Below, one piece after another: positions 33,114 through 43,853 of a stretch of DNA of 64,000 bases. The notes below the pieces were generated by a model. That model searched no databases, had not been told where the DNA came from, and saw nothing but the letters and a program-made list of their open reading frames with translations. Numbering within the stretch: the first letter of the stretch is position 1; the number at the start of each line of letters is the position of its first letter. Source of the DNA: Ciborinia camelliae (taxonomy: Eukaryota; Ascomycota; Leotiomycetes; Helotiales; Sclerotiniaceae); assembly GCA_025890175.1 (NCBI GenBank), contig JANPYM010000013.1:593899-657898 (forward strand), in the 5' to 3' direction. The position numbers and the translations under genes were made by a program.

Positions 33114-34928
33114 ATGACTTTCGCATGTTGGACCTGTGAAGCCACCTTCGATGCTAGGGAGCAACTGTACGCGCATTGCATTTCTCGCAGTCACCGGCGG
33201 GCATGGGTCTGTATGTATTGCAATGACCTTAAGGTTTTCGTATCAGATCATGCAAGAAGTTCCCATATAGCAGCTAAACACACGCACTGTTGTCACCATT
33301 GCAACGAGGTGTTCGACACACTAGACGAATTGGATAAACACGAAAGCTCGCAACATCAACTTCCTTGTCAATATGGCTGCAATAAGACTTTTAGGACATC
33401 CGTGGCACGAAAAGCCCACACTGATGTTGTGCATCCATACCACTGTAACGATTGTCAAGAATCTTTCAGAACTAGGAATCTCTTTGATACGCATGAAAAT
33501 ACACACCACAACCTGAAATGTTTACCATGCGGCAAAGTATTCCGATCCCACAATGCCCTTGAGCAGCATGCGCTCTCGCCTGCTCATCCATTTCAATGTA
33601 AAAAGTGTCGCAGAGGATATCTTTTTGAAGCTACTCTCCAGCGACACATTGCTGAAAATCATACATGGACCTGCGACAAATGCCAAGAAACCTTTGAAGG
33701 GCCAAAACATCTCGAGATGCATAAGAAATTCGAACATGATAACAAAAAATGCTCCGAGTGTGAAGCTTGTCACAATTGTCATCCGGGAACCATAGATATA
33801 CCATTCATGCCATTCTCCATTAAAGAAACGCCCAACTCTGACATTAAAATCGTCTTGCAGAGCATTACATGCCGAGGTTCTCACCAGAAGCTTTCCTTCG
33901 AAGAGCTCCGACTAGCAGATTATGATCAAAGCTTGAGATATAAGATAGATGGAAGTCCGGGCTCTGGCGAAAATACCCATCGGCTTCAATGCCCCAAGTG
34001 TCCCAAATATTTCAAGAATGTTTCAGAACTTTTCCAGCACGCTTCCGATCATATTTCCATCCCAGAAAAATCTGCGGCAGTCCTTCAGAACAATAGCTCC
34101 AAAGGAAAATTTAATCTTGAAGATCAATCGCTTACCAATAACTCTTTGGCCGGCTATAAACTCCAGCTTAAGTGCCTTAAATCAGGCTGTTACCACCAGT
34201 CTAGCACTCTCAATGCATTTCGTCACCATTACCATACGTGCAACATGGCAAAGTGTGACGCATGCGATGGTTTTTTTGATAAAGGAGAGGATCCCGAACT
34301 TAAATCACATAAAGCCAAGGTTCATGCTCCGAGACCAATTTTCGGTTGTGTTCAATGTACTCGAACTTTCGAGTCGCCAGAAGCCACCGCCAAGCATTAC
34401 TCGGCCGAACATGCGTTCGTTTGCGAAGCTTGTCCTGGAATCTTTTTCATTAGCTCTGCTATTCGAGATAGTCATATCACATCATGTAACATCTGGGCAA
34501 GAACATCAGATTCTGGTGAGAGTTTCCAAACGTCACGCACTGAGTTCTCGCCAGTCATGCAAAGAAAATCTTTACCGGCCATTAAAGTCCCAGCTCAGCC
34601 ACTAATTCAAATTCATGACGAGCCTAAGATCGAGAAGACGCGTACTGCAGATCAACTTGCGCAGACAATATTGGAAGAAGCAAATGCGAATGCAAATGAA
34701 AATGTACCGCCGAGGCCAATGTTTAAATGTCGAGAGTGCGATGCCCCACCGTTCGAAATCAAGGAAGAATTCGACAGACACATGAAGTATTCACCATTTC
34801 ACGGACCACCACAACTAACCTGCTATGAATGCCACATCACTTACCAAACTCAGCTTGCCCTGTTTGCACATATTGAAAGCAAGGTTCACAGTGTCAAGTG
34901 GGTACTAAGTATAATCTCGACCGACTGA
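33114..34928 (+). CDS. Poly-C2H2 zinc finger protein, about 15 fingers
   Basis: A single open frame of 604 aa made almost wholly of C2H2 or C2H2-like fingers. The first block of eight runs from CWTCEATFDAREQLYAHC to CDKCQETFEGPKHLEMH. A CSECEACHNC cluster and a ~90-residue spacer separate it from a second block beginning CPKCPKYFKNVSELFQHASDH and including CDACDGFFDKGEDPELKSH and CVQCTRTFESPEATAKH. Two last fingers follow (CRECDAPPFEIKEEFDRH and CYECHITYQTQLALFAH). Linkers are irregular rather than TGEKP, and several fingers end in Cys or widely spaced His. This is typical of fungal lineage-expanded finger proteins that may bind RNA or protein as well as DNA. The start at 33114 directly precedes the first finger. 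The C-terminus (SVKWVLSIISTD) may hide a final intron (donor-like GTACTAAG), so the true tail could differ. Confidence 0.8.
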   Translation: MTFACWTCEATFDAREQLYAHCISRSHRRAWVCMYCNDLKVFVSDHARSSHIAAKHTHCCHHCNEVFDTLDELDKHESSQHQLPCQYGCNKTFRTSVARKAHTDVVHPYHCNDCQESFRTRNLFDTHENTHHNLKCLPCGKVFRSHNALEQHALSPAHPFQCKKCRRGYLFEATLQRHIAENHTWTCDKCQETFEGPKHLEMHKKFEHDNKKCSECEACHNCHPGTIDIPFMPFSIKETPNSDIKIVLQSITCRGSHQKLSFEELRLADYDQSLRYKIDGSPGSGENTHRLQCPKCPKYFKNVSELFQHASDHISIPEKSAAVLQNNSSKGKFNLEDQSLTNNSLAGYKLQLKCLKSGCYHQSSTLNAFRHHYHTCNMAKCDACDGFFDKGEDPELKSHKAKVHAPRPIFGCVQCTRTFESPEATAKHYSAEHAFVCEACPGIFFISSAIRDSHITSCNIWARTSDSGESFQTSRTEFSPVMQRKSLPAIKVPAQPLIQIHDEPKIEKTRTADQLAQTILEEANANANENVPPRPMFKCRECDAPPFEIKEEFDRHMKYSPFHGPPQLTCYECHITYQTQLALFAHIESKVHSVKWVLSIISTD

Positions 34929-36087
34929 GAAAGGCTTAAGTGTTATGATATGAATGGATCATTGTCTGTTTATGTAGGAATGAGGGAAACTATTTTGGGA
35001 TGGTCTCACCTCCAGACTATTGGAGGGTGTTTGTAATATCAGAAAGCTTATTTATTGTAGGATTTGGGATTATAATTTCTAGGGCAGTTACGAAGGGTTA
35101 GTCAAGGAAGGGCTATTGTACAGTGTAGGAAAGTCCTCCTTAGGAGGACAAAATGTCTGTTATTTTCAGTGAAGATACTTTATCAATTCCCTTTCCAGAT
35201 TACTAACAGGTATTATGAGGATGTTTTTGGTTCTGCAAGTTGTAAAAATGTAGGAAGCATTGGGCGGTTTTCATTTTCTATGCATTCATGTTTTCTCACA
35301 GGGAACAGGCTGTATGTCATACTTGTTTCTTCAACTTACTCAATAACTAGTATTAAATATCAGCGATTACTGTAACAGGTTTCAACATGCCCTGATTCCA
35401 CACAGACTCGAGCTCTCGGGTTATAAAGCCAAGCCTGCCTCACAAATACAGCACCAAATTACCAATGGCGCTCTTTCAGAAAACCAACACTCCTCATCTT
35501 GATAACTCAACAACTCACTATTTTGCTCTTTCAGGGGATCTTATTTCATTCATACTGATTACAGCGCAGACAAATTTATCCGCTATGAGTTTGATCATTT
35601 CCCTCAAGTGAGAGACTCCAGATACATAGGTACTCAGAGCACCTTTCATCGGATATCTTCTGGAACTAGAAATCTTCGATGATTTTCCATGAACTATAAT
35701 ATCAACGAGGTATTTGCAAAGTAAATGGTTAGTACTAATGATTAAGTTCCTCCATCATGCCCCAATCTTTATATTCATTAAGGCCTTGGCCTGGCTGTGG
35801 CCTCTCTGGCAACAATAAGATTATTCTCTCTAGCAACTTCAACTTGTCCCTTTCCCAACATCCTATCAACCTCTTGTTCAGTGAGTCCCGCGCCCAAATA
35901 GAACGAAGTGAGTCCATCTCTGGGTACAATCTTATCAACTTTCATTCTCAACTCATTAAGAAGACTCCCGCGATGATATCCTTGATCAAGCTGTTTGAAG
36001 TGACATACTGAGCAACTATGCCAGCTAGCACTGCCCCACGTCTTCCATAAACTCGCCCAGGAGCAATTTGGTAATATAAGCCTTTGA
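34929..36087. other. Intergenic, with an open frame behind the first paralogue
   Basis: Spacer between convergent genes. On the minus strand, about 36005-35778 is open and well composed (LLNELRMKVDKIVPRDGLTS, later GLTEQEVDRMLGKGQ, ending TARPRP and a stop). It lies just beyond the stop of the first paralogue, in another frame. No donor in the paralogue's last exon can join it cleanly, so it may be a displaced 3' coding remnant or an independent short exon. Confidence 0.35.
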
Positions 36088-38043
36088 TTACTCTGTATCT
36101 TCTTTTCTGAGTTGTCTAGCTGCCCCAATGAGTGCACCGAAAGTATCGAATGAAGCATTCCACTCTAGCTCTCGATTAAAATCATGCCAAGCGTCATACA
36201 TGCTCAGTTTTCCACACTCATTAAGCCTAGTGCGCTCGAGTAGGGAAAATAAAACGAGGTGTTCTTTCTTCGTCTCGTTCTCCCCTAGGCTATTAAAGAA
36301 ATCCGTTCCAAGCTTCTTGGATTTAGCCTCGCTATCGGCATCAACAAAAGGAGGTTCAAGCCTCTCATAAACATCAGAGAATTTTACCAACCCACGCCTA
36401 AGCAGTTCTTGATAGCTACTGGGTGCATTATGATCGAGATTGAATTTTCGAATCGCTAGATCCTCGCGACTATCTTCTGGCATCGAACGAGCGTATGCGA
36501 AAGAAAGAGACGTATCTAACGAGACTTGTTCTGCACGAATGACCACCGTGGCGGACAGGAGATCGCCACTCGAAATGGTAGTTCCGTAAAGGTTATTATT
36601 TTCGATAATCTTTCGATCTATCAATGGTTGAACACCGGTTTTTAATTGGGAAAGACTGATTTGACATCCGAATTGCCGATTGAATTTCTCAAGAACCTGT
36701 TCCCATGTCATACCATTGAGGTTGTAGTAGATATCCGGAAGAATGGTAGCAAACACATCTGCGAGTTGAAGATCATCCTCCAAATCCTTCACATAAGTCG
36801 AAGTAGCCCTCTCGTCAATGGAATTTTGCCTTTTGATTTCCTTCTCTATCAACTCCTTCATCACATACCTATCCGCTTCGAATAAACCGGTGAGAAACTC
36901 TTGACTTTCGGGTGTTTTCTGCGCCTTATACGCGGAAGCGTATTCGATCAATGAGGTGAAGGAATCCATATCAAGTTTATGATATATCACGACATTCATT
37001 TTTGGAAGTGCGTCTTCTAGTTTGAGATTACCGTGCTGAATATTCGCAAGAAGAGAATAGAGGGTGGGAAATGGGGGGTTTTCTCCATCATTCAATCCAT
37101 CATCCAACCCATCAAACATATATTCTTCCACCGCATCTTTAATATCTTGCGCGTAATCATTGGGAAATTCTTCTTCGAGTGCGGTGCGGAACTCGCGGAT
37201 GGAGAATTTCCAAGATCCGAATCGCTCGAATCCGTAGGCTGGATTGTTTTCGATGTAATCAAGCGTTTTCTCGGCACGGGTTGTGAGATTTTTGGTCCGT
37301 ACTGTCATCCTTTGGGTCAGTTTGTAGTTTTGGGGGAGAATATTTGGTGGTTTCGTACATATATGCGGGCCGGAAATTTCAGTAAATGTTTCAAAGACGG
37401 CGGGATCGGTAATATCTATATACCACGTATCGATACCCGGACCAATCAGCCGTCTGAGTTCGCCAGGTTGGGAAGGATCTGTTCCTCGGGGGTCGAATCC
37501 CTTCGTCTTCGTTGTGGTAATCGCCGCACTATCAAGACTTTCGCCATGAGCTGCGGTATCTGATGGGTTCGCCGGGTCCTGGGAGTCAATATCGCCGGTA
37601 GACCCATGGAGAATTTTCTCTGGGGAGAGCTCGGATTTCTGGGAGATGGGAGGATTATCCAGTGGTTTTGCTTTGGAAGTGTCGATATTTTCTTGACTTG
37701 TGTTGATATCGGTGTTGGGTTGGAGAGTATATTTATCGGGTATTATTTCCCATGAGTGGTCGCTATTTGGAGAGGTGGGGATACTGTTTGATGCTTTTGT
37801 TCCTGGAATTTCTGTGATTTCTTGGTTTATGTTGATGTTGGAATTGTCGTGAATGGAAGGGTTGTCGTGTATGGGAGTTGGCTTGCGGATGGTAGTGGTG
37901 ATGAGACTAAAATCGAGGAGATTGCTATTAAGGGGAGGAGGAAGATTGTCGTGTACGGCCGAGTTGTCGAATACCTCTGATCTTGGGGAGGCGGGAGTGA
38001 TATCGGGAGTACTATCGGGGGTTTTTACTTTAGATGCTTCCAT
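36088..38043 (-). CDS. Paralogue A of an unrecognised tandem family, with duplicated module
   Basis: A single open frame of 651 aa starting MEASKVKTPD (ATG 38043, CACCATGG context). The first ~200 residues are disordered and rich in Asn, Ser, Thr, Pro and Asp. A helical module follows, shared with the two genes downstream: FPTLYSLLANIQHGNLKLED, then FTSLIEYASAYKAQKTPESQ, and LADVFATILPDIYYNLNGMT ending in WEQVLEKFNRQFGCQISLSQ. Near the C-terminus a second, partial copy appears (VLFSLLERTRLNECGKLSMY, then DAWHDFNRELEWNASFDTFG, ALIGAARQLRKED), so the gene contains an internal duplication cut short by its stop. I do not recognise the family. No catalytic motif, signal peptide or membrane helix is visible. 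Function unknown; cytosolic or nuclear location inferred. Confidence 0.75.
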   Translation of the reverse strand: MEASKVKTPDSTPDITPASPRSEVFDNSAVHDNLPPPLNSNLLDFSLITTTIRKPTPIHDNPSIHDNSNININQEITEIPGTKASNSIPTSPNSDHSWEIIPDKYTLQPNTDINTSQENIDTSKAKPLDNPPISQKSELSPEKILHGSTGDIDSQDPANPSDTAAHGESLDSAAITTTKTKGFDPRGTDPSQPGELRRLIGPGIDTWYIDITDPAVFETFTEISGPHICTKPPNILPQNYKLTQRMTVRTKNLTTRAEKTLDYIENNPAYGFERFGSWKFSIREFRTALEEEFPNDYAQDIKDAVEEYMFDGLDDGLNDGENPPFPTLYSLLANIQHGNLKLEDALPKMNVVIYHKLDMDSFTSLIEYASAYKAQKTPESQEFLTGLFEADRYVMKELIEKEIKRQNSIDERATSTYVKDLEDDLQLADVFATILPDIYYNLNGMTWEQVLEKFNRQFGCQISLSQLKTGVQPLIDRKIIENNNLYGTTISSGDLLSATVVIRAEQVSLDTSLSFAYARSMPEDSREDLAIRKFNLDHNAPSSYQELLRRGLVKFSDVYERLEPPFVDADSEAKSKKLGTDFFNSLGENETKKEHLVLFSLLERTRLNECGKLSMYDAWHDFNRELEWNASFDTFGALIGAARQLRKEDTE

Positions 38044-38487
38044 GGTGTTTTTGATGTTTCATGTACGTCCATGGAGAATGTATGATATTTCCAAAAAGAA
38101 GTTTTCTTTCTTCAATGCTGATGTTGATGCTTGGGAAGGAAAAGGAAAAGAGGCTGGGTGGAAACAGAGAGGCTTTTTGATACAGTCATGACATTGCTAA
38201 GATGAGCTGGATTCCAAGGTTAACCGAGTCAGTGTTAGAACATATGATAATTTTGAGTGAATTTTATGATGTTATTGGGAGGAAGAAACAGTATTGGCAG
38301 AGTAGTTTGTAGTCTTCTCATTATTTGCACATGTTTTGGCTTTCACGAGTGATATGCGCTTGTATAAGTTGCTTTGATAGCTAGTAGTGAACATCAACGA
38401 TTGCAGGTAATATGTTTTACCTGTCTCAATTTCCATCATTTCCCTTCAGGCAGCAGACACATTCCCTCTCTATGAAACACGAACATA
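38044..38487. other. Spacer between paralogues A and B
   Basis: About 440 bp. It contains the promoter of paralogue A and the 3' flank of paralogue B is at its far end. A minus-strand overlapping frame (38436-38741) is a shadow of paralogue B. No further gene is seen. Confidence 0.5.
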
Positions 38488-39645
38488 TCATCTAAAGCGT
38501 CGTGCAATCTCTTTGAATAACCCCAACTCCCCTTCTTCACACTTTCCCAAAGCATTCTCGCAGTACTCGACGTCGTAGGGGAATTGAGCCAGCAAGACCG
38601 TAAACTCCACGTCTCGGAGGACAACTGCTTCAAAGTTGTATCCCGTGGCTTCATTGAAATCGGGACAGAAGATTTGCGGTGTAATTGGGACATTTCCATT
38701 CTTCTCCAAGGTACGTCGAATACGATTCGTATGTCGCTCAAGATGGGTCTTCATCTTTCGACTCATTACCGCTACGGTGTACTGTTTGAAATTTTTGAGG
38801 CCGAGTTGCGATCCGAACTGAGAGTTGAATTGTTTGAGAGCCTGGTCCCAACTAAATGCATCGAAGTACATGCGTGGCAGGATGGTATGAAATACCTCGC
38901 TAAGGTTGTAGGGATTGTCCTTACTGTCGATATTCTCCAGTAGATTTTTCATGGCTTCATTACAAAGGAGTCTGGTAAGAAAGTATTCCCTTTCCAATGT
39001 ATCTTGTGCTTTGAAAGCTTCAGCTTGTTTGATTAGAATTTCGAAGTTCTTGGGATTTACTATCCAACAACTCTCCTCGAACTTTAACCATGCGTCTATC
39101 ATTGTGAGGTTGGCATGCTGAATCTGCGCAACTAGACAATAAAGGATGAGAAATGACGGGAATCCATAGTCTCTGTTTAGTTCAAACTTTATCATATGTA
39201 TCGCTCTTTCTATAGTCAAGAAATCGTAGGCGTGAAAGTTTCTTTCGAGGTACGCGCAGAGTTCACTTATCTTGTCCAACTTGAACAACATTTTTTGATC
39301 GGTATATTCAGGATGGTCGGCTCCCTCGTCAGGGTGTGTTTCAGTAGAAAGAAATATAATAATATCTTCGATCTCCGGACTTTTGTGTGCTTTGGCGATG
39401 CTATTCCAGTTGACCAGGCATTTGACTGTCGATTTCTTGGCGATTTCGTAGGTGGCGTGGATGGGAAATTTCGCAAGATCTTCCTCTGAAGACCGCTCGG
39501 GGGAATCTGAACGGGGATCTGAACGAGAATGGGCTTTCAACGAGGCGCAAACTCTATCCGTTGACTTCTCTCCAGAAGCGCCCATGAGGTCATGGTGTTT
39601 GACAGTTCCAGAGGTAGGAACATTATCCTGTAGCTTTGCTTCCAT
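38488..39645 (-). CDS. Paralogue B of the unrecognised tandem family
   Basis: A 385-aa single-exon protein. I place the start at ATG 39645 (MEAKLQDNVPTSG) because it matches the MEA start of paralogue A; a 24-codon extension to 39717 (MRFKHFEILY) is possible but looks like leader sequence. It carries one module: FLILYCLVAQIQHANLTMID, AWLKFEESCWIVNPKNFEIL, IKQAEAFKAQDTLEREYFLT, and LSEVFHTILPRMYFDAFSWD followed by QALKQFNSQFGSQLGL. The conserved heart is [FY]-x-I-L-Y-x-L-x-A-x-I-Q-H and V-F-x-x-I-L-P-x-x-Y then F-N-x-x-F-G-x-Q. The N-terminal ~80 residues are polar and variable. The C-terminal ~90 residues (after KQYTVAVMSRKMK) are shared in outline with paralogue C, ending in an acidic stretch. 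No known domain is recognised. Confidence 0.75.
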   Translation of the reverse strand: MEAKLQDNVPTSGTVKHHDLMGASGEKSTDRVCASLKAHSRSDPRSDSPERSSEEDLAKFPIHATYEIAKKSTVKCLVNWNSIAKAHKSPEIEDIIIFLSTETHPDEGADHPEYTDQKMLFKLDKISELCAYLERNFHAYDFLTIERAIHMIKFELNRDYGFPSFLILYCLVAQIQHANLTMIDAWLKFEESCWIVNPKNFEILIKQAEAFKAQDTLEREYFLTRLLCNEAMKNLLENIDSKDNPYNLSEVFHTILPRMYFDAFSWDQALKQFNSQFGSQLGLKNFKQYTVAVMSRKMKTHLERHTNRIRRTLEKNGNVPITPQIFCPDFNEATGYNFEAVVLRDVEFTVLLAQFPYDVEYCENALGKCEEGELGLFKEIARRFR

Positions 39646-41414
39646 GCTATCTTTGTGTGTCTTTGTGTGTGTATATGCATGTGAGGCGTACAATATTTCA
39701 AAATGTTTAAATCTCAAAACCTGATGTTGATGAAAGAAAAAGAAAGAAGAGAAAGCGAAGAAGAAACAGCAAACTATTTTGGAAACCTCGAGTTCTGGGA
39801 ATGAATCACCAATTACTCGAATCCTGAATTAACGGTGTCAGTATCAAAAGATGGGGCGAGCTTTTCCGGGTGAATTTTAGGAGAAACATCTCAAGTGTCC
39901 GTTTGAGATAGTCCCATTTACTGCACATCTTTTCTCTCACAGGATAATTTCAACAGTGGCCAGATCATACCCGGGTATCGTATGATATAGAAGTGGGTGT
40001 GGATCGTTTTGGTCATAATACTCTACGCGTTCATGAGCGAAAATAAGACCAAGAATGCTTCAAAGAGCCATATTTGTATGAAGCTAACTAACTTCAGGTG
40101 GAATAAAACGAAAAATGCCGTTTGTGTTTAGTTATCTTAATGCATCTCGCCTTTTAAATTTAGATTATACTTTTATTCGATATTGCTTCGGACATTTAAT
40201 TCTGTGTAAAAATGTTGAAGTTTAGGGCATTGCTTCCTCATCACGGGGTATATTAAGCACCTGATTGGTCCCGCGTTGGTTTAAAATGGGCGTTTGTTGA
40301 GGCATATTAAAGAGCTGGAATAGCTTCAATTTAGAATAGTCAAGCAATAAATGAACCATCTCAATACTCTGCTGAAATACAACAAGTGTATGCGGATTGT
40401 TTTGATTATAACTAGATTTTAATACACCAAATTTCATAACGTATGTCCAACACGTGATTTTTGACCTTATGAACTTTTTTGCCGAAATCATTAATTTATC
40501 AAATATCATTTATTTTTAATTTTCTTAATATAACTTCAAATTTAATAAATTTTTCAAATAAATGTTGCTTTCAATTATTATAATAAATATAATAATTTTG
40601 AAGTTATTTGATTGATTCGTGATTAAATTGAAAATGAATAGTTTAAAATATGATATTTTGAAATTTATGAAACTGAAAATAATGTATTTCCAAATGAACA
40701 TATATAGTTTTCGAAATTATACTTCGAAAATTCTAATTCAATTAATAACGATTTAAATAACTTCAAAATTTTATTACTAATAAAACAATTGATTTTTTAT
40801 CAAATGATATTATTTTCAATTAAATTGAAATTTTTTTAATAAAGTTGTAATAGATTGAAGTTCAAAATTTTAACGAAAAACAAAAAGTTGATGAAATCAA
40901 AAAATCATGTTTTGGAAACACGTTATGAAATCCGGTGTACATATAGTTGAATGTTTAAAACAACACCGTAAAAATGGTACAAAATTCTCTATGTAATTTG
41001 GATAATAATAACTGAATATTTGAAATGATATAAAACAATCAATGATACGCCAGCAAGATCCGAAGTGAACGGATGAGTATTGGTGGTTAGAACTTAGCAC
41101 TGTTCACAAAGGATATATTTCATATGCTGTGTGGTTGTCTAACTTGCTGTAGATTTGTAGATTTGTAGGAAAAGTTAAGTATACATACACATATACGTAA
41201 ACGGTATAAAGTTCTTTTGGTCCAGGTTATAATCATGTAGCACTAACAAAAATCAAATAGTACACTATGACATTTCAACTTTAAGACACAGAATAATTTT
41301 AGGGCAGGCTCTAAAACATAGCATGCTTAGTGTGAACTACTAGAACGAGGATTTCCTCATTACTTTAAATCATCCATCCACCTCGTGGACTTTCGCAACT
41401 CCTTCCATAAAAGA
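39646..41414. other. AT-rich island inside the paralogue array
   Basis: 1.8 kb without genes. From about 40100 to 41330 the sequence is strongly A+T-biased, almost exclusively so at 40500-40900, far more than the flanking genes. No terminal repeats, transposase motif or target-site duplication are visible. The appearance fits a repeat degraded by C-to-T mutation (RIP-like), but I cannot compute dinucleotide indices here. A 95-codon frame at 40222-40509 (-) is probably random. Confidence 0.6.
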
Positions 41415-42377
41415 CTATCGGGGCAAGTATAACAAATCCTCGTCCTCACAGTCTCCAACGTACTCTGTATATTCAGCTCTCCGATCTAAAACAATCCCTA
41501 GCCCTATGAATGCGGGATGCATGATCTCATTGTGAATTTCGAGGTCTAAAACTCTGCTGAACGTGCGCAAACAGGTGCCTGTCATGCCATGGGGTTCCAG
41601 GAAGATAGCCATGGTCAAGATTGGGGAGACATTCGCGTTCTCGATGGCCTGGGCTAGTTTATAAACTATCAACCGTAGAACGCATTGCTTGAACTGCGAC
41701 ATGACGAGTTGAGATCCGAAATGGCGATTGAACTTTATGAGGGCTAGAAACCATGGGAACCCGTTGTTGTAGATATCTGGGAGGATAATATCAAAAACAT
41801 CAGAGAGTTGGAAATTGTTCGGTTCATCTGACGGTACACGGATTCTCGTCATTTCCTTATTTATCTAAGTGCTTATAGCAGGACGCTGGAGTAAATCGGT
41901 GAGGGCAAGTCTGGTTTCCAACACATCTCGTGCTTTGAATGCTTTAGCTTGCTCAACCAGAGCTTCGAAAGGATTGAGTCTGATTTCGTAACCTGCTCTT
42001 TTGAACATCTGCCAAGCATCTTGCTTCCCAAGGCTGCGATGCTGGATCCTCGCAAGGAGGCTATAAAGAATCAAAAATCCTGCTCCATCTCCATCTCCAT
42101 TTGCCTCTTCGTCCACTAAAGCCCATGTTGCAAGCGCTATTTCGATGGTATTGCGATCATAGGAGATAAATTTGTGTTCGAGCTCCTCTGAATAGGAAGA
42201 TATGTGCGCTCGATCTTTATCAATCGGTTCGTCTCTATGATGATCCATGAATTCACAAATGCCCTGGAACTCGGGAGTTTCGTGCCCCTCTGCGATGCTA
42301 CGTAGGTTCTTTGCGGGAATATGGGGAATCGTATATATGGCAGCACTACCTTGTGCTATTGTTTGAGAATTGCGCAT
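41415..42377 (-). pseudogene. Paralogue C of the tandem family, interrupted by an in-frame TAG
   Basis: Starts at ATG 42377 (MRNSQTIAQGSAAIYTIPHI) and reads 170 aa to a TAG at 41867-41865. The same frame then continues without shift to 41415. Both sides match paralogues A and B: before the stop FLILYSLLARIQHRSLGKQD, AWQMFKRAGYEIRLNPFEAL, VEQAKAFKARDVLETRLALT; after it LSDVFDIILPDIYNNGFPWF then LALIKFNRHFGSQL. The acidic C-terminus (DCEDEDLLYLPR) resembles that of B. A 57-nt stretch with GT...AG ends (GTCCTG donor, GTCAG acceptor) spans the TAG and would keep the frame. However, the donor is poor and the paralogues have no intron there. I therefore lean to a nonsense mutation, with splicing or readthrough as alternatives. 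Confidence 0.65.
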
Positions 42378-43853
42378 AGTTGCTTGAGATTATCTTCTAA
42401 GAATCTTCTTGTGTATGTATTTGAATTTTATGAGGTTCTCAAGATATTGAATCTAGCAAATTGATTTGGTTGTTTGGAAAAAGGAGTCTGTGAATTTTAC
42501 ATGTCTAATCTTTCCTTTGAGAGTTGTGTACATTCATAGATACTGGGAGAAATGTGTCAGAATACCCTTAAGGCTTAAGGGGGTTATGAGCATCGTACCG
42601 ACTCCGTGTGTTGCTCGGATATATCTTTGCAGCCCATTCATTCTCGAGCACCATTTCCTCCCCCAATCAAGTAACTCTTTTTCCTCCACATTTACACAAA
42701 ATAATCAAGAATTCAAAAGAAGCCTTTGAATCTAGTAATACATGGACACTAGAGCCAAGATGTACTGATCTTCCCAAGCTCTTCAATGGTCTGATGGCTA
42801 ATGTATTAGTCAATTAACAGCTTGGAGATGCCGATATACACACGCCCTTGTCGGCATTAGAAATGGGGTTCTAGCGAATAAGAACGAGATTTATACCTCG
42901 ATAAGAATTCACTTCCTGGACTCTAAGTTTTGAATACTACTACGGAGCAAACCAAGAAATTGATATTATAGCAGAGAAACATTCGAAACAACAGTCTTGA
43001 TATACTATTCGCATTTCTACTACCTGAAACATCCATTTGTACTGCCAACTTTTGAACTCTCTAGGTACAACTAAAGTTCAACTCCCGTTATCCTTACGCC
43101 AGAAACTAGCTACTCAGCTCTCTAGCCCAATAACAACACAGAAAGGGCTCTAGACTGGTATCAAATACGGCATTTCATTCGGTAGAAAAGCCCTACATCG
43201 AAATCACAGATTCATTATATTCACCATCCTCAAGTCCAAGCCAGTACTCTTACCCGTATTGAATCCAAAGCTGCCAATTCACATCGACGTTGGACGAGAA
43301 GAGGATAGGGCAAAGGGGTACATAATTCAAGAAGACGATCGATGGCCTTGAGAGAACAGATGAGTACGGGCAAGAAGAAGAAAGCATGACGTTAAAGAAG
43401 AACCCTTCTCTATTCCTTTCTTATAACATAACCAACCAGAACATCAGACGATCCAAAAGTACATCGAATGGGTGAATCTCGCTTAATCAAACCTTGGGCG
43501 CCGTATGGAATGTACCTAGTAGGTAGGTACCTAGTATTCTCAACAAAACCACCTCAGGAACATGCCATATATCAATACGATTGAGATAACCGTACCTTAT
43601 TATTATGACTGGAGTTAAATAGATACCTTTCAGTGCTCATCCATCTTCTATCTTTCATTCTCCAGATGCTTCTAGATCTGAACCACAAATATATCTGCAA
43701 CACCCACAACATTATTCTTGTTCAATTCTATACCATAACACAACCAAACATATATTCAACCACGAACACAAATTCTGATAACCCAAACTCCTCAATCAAA
43801 TCCAACCCAGCACCACAATACCAATTTCCACACTCAGTTACCCAAGCCCCAGA
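42378..43853. other. Intergenic, no gene recognised
   Basis: About 1.5 kb between paralogue C and the next plus-strand gene. Frames at 42466-42817 and 43633-43902 (+) are short and motif-free; the latter overlaps the following gene in another frame. A (TAGG)n-like tract with GGTACC lies near 43515-43535. Confidence 0.5.
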
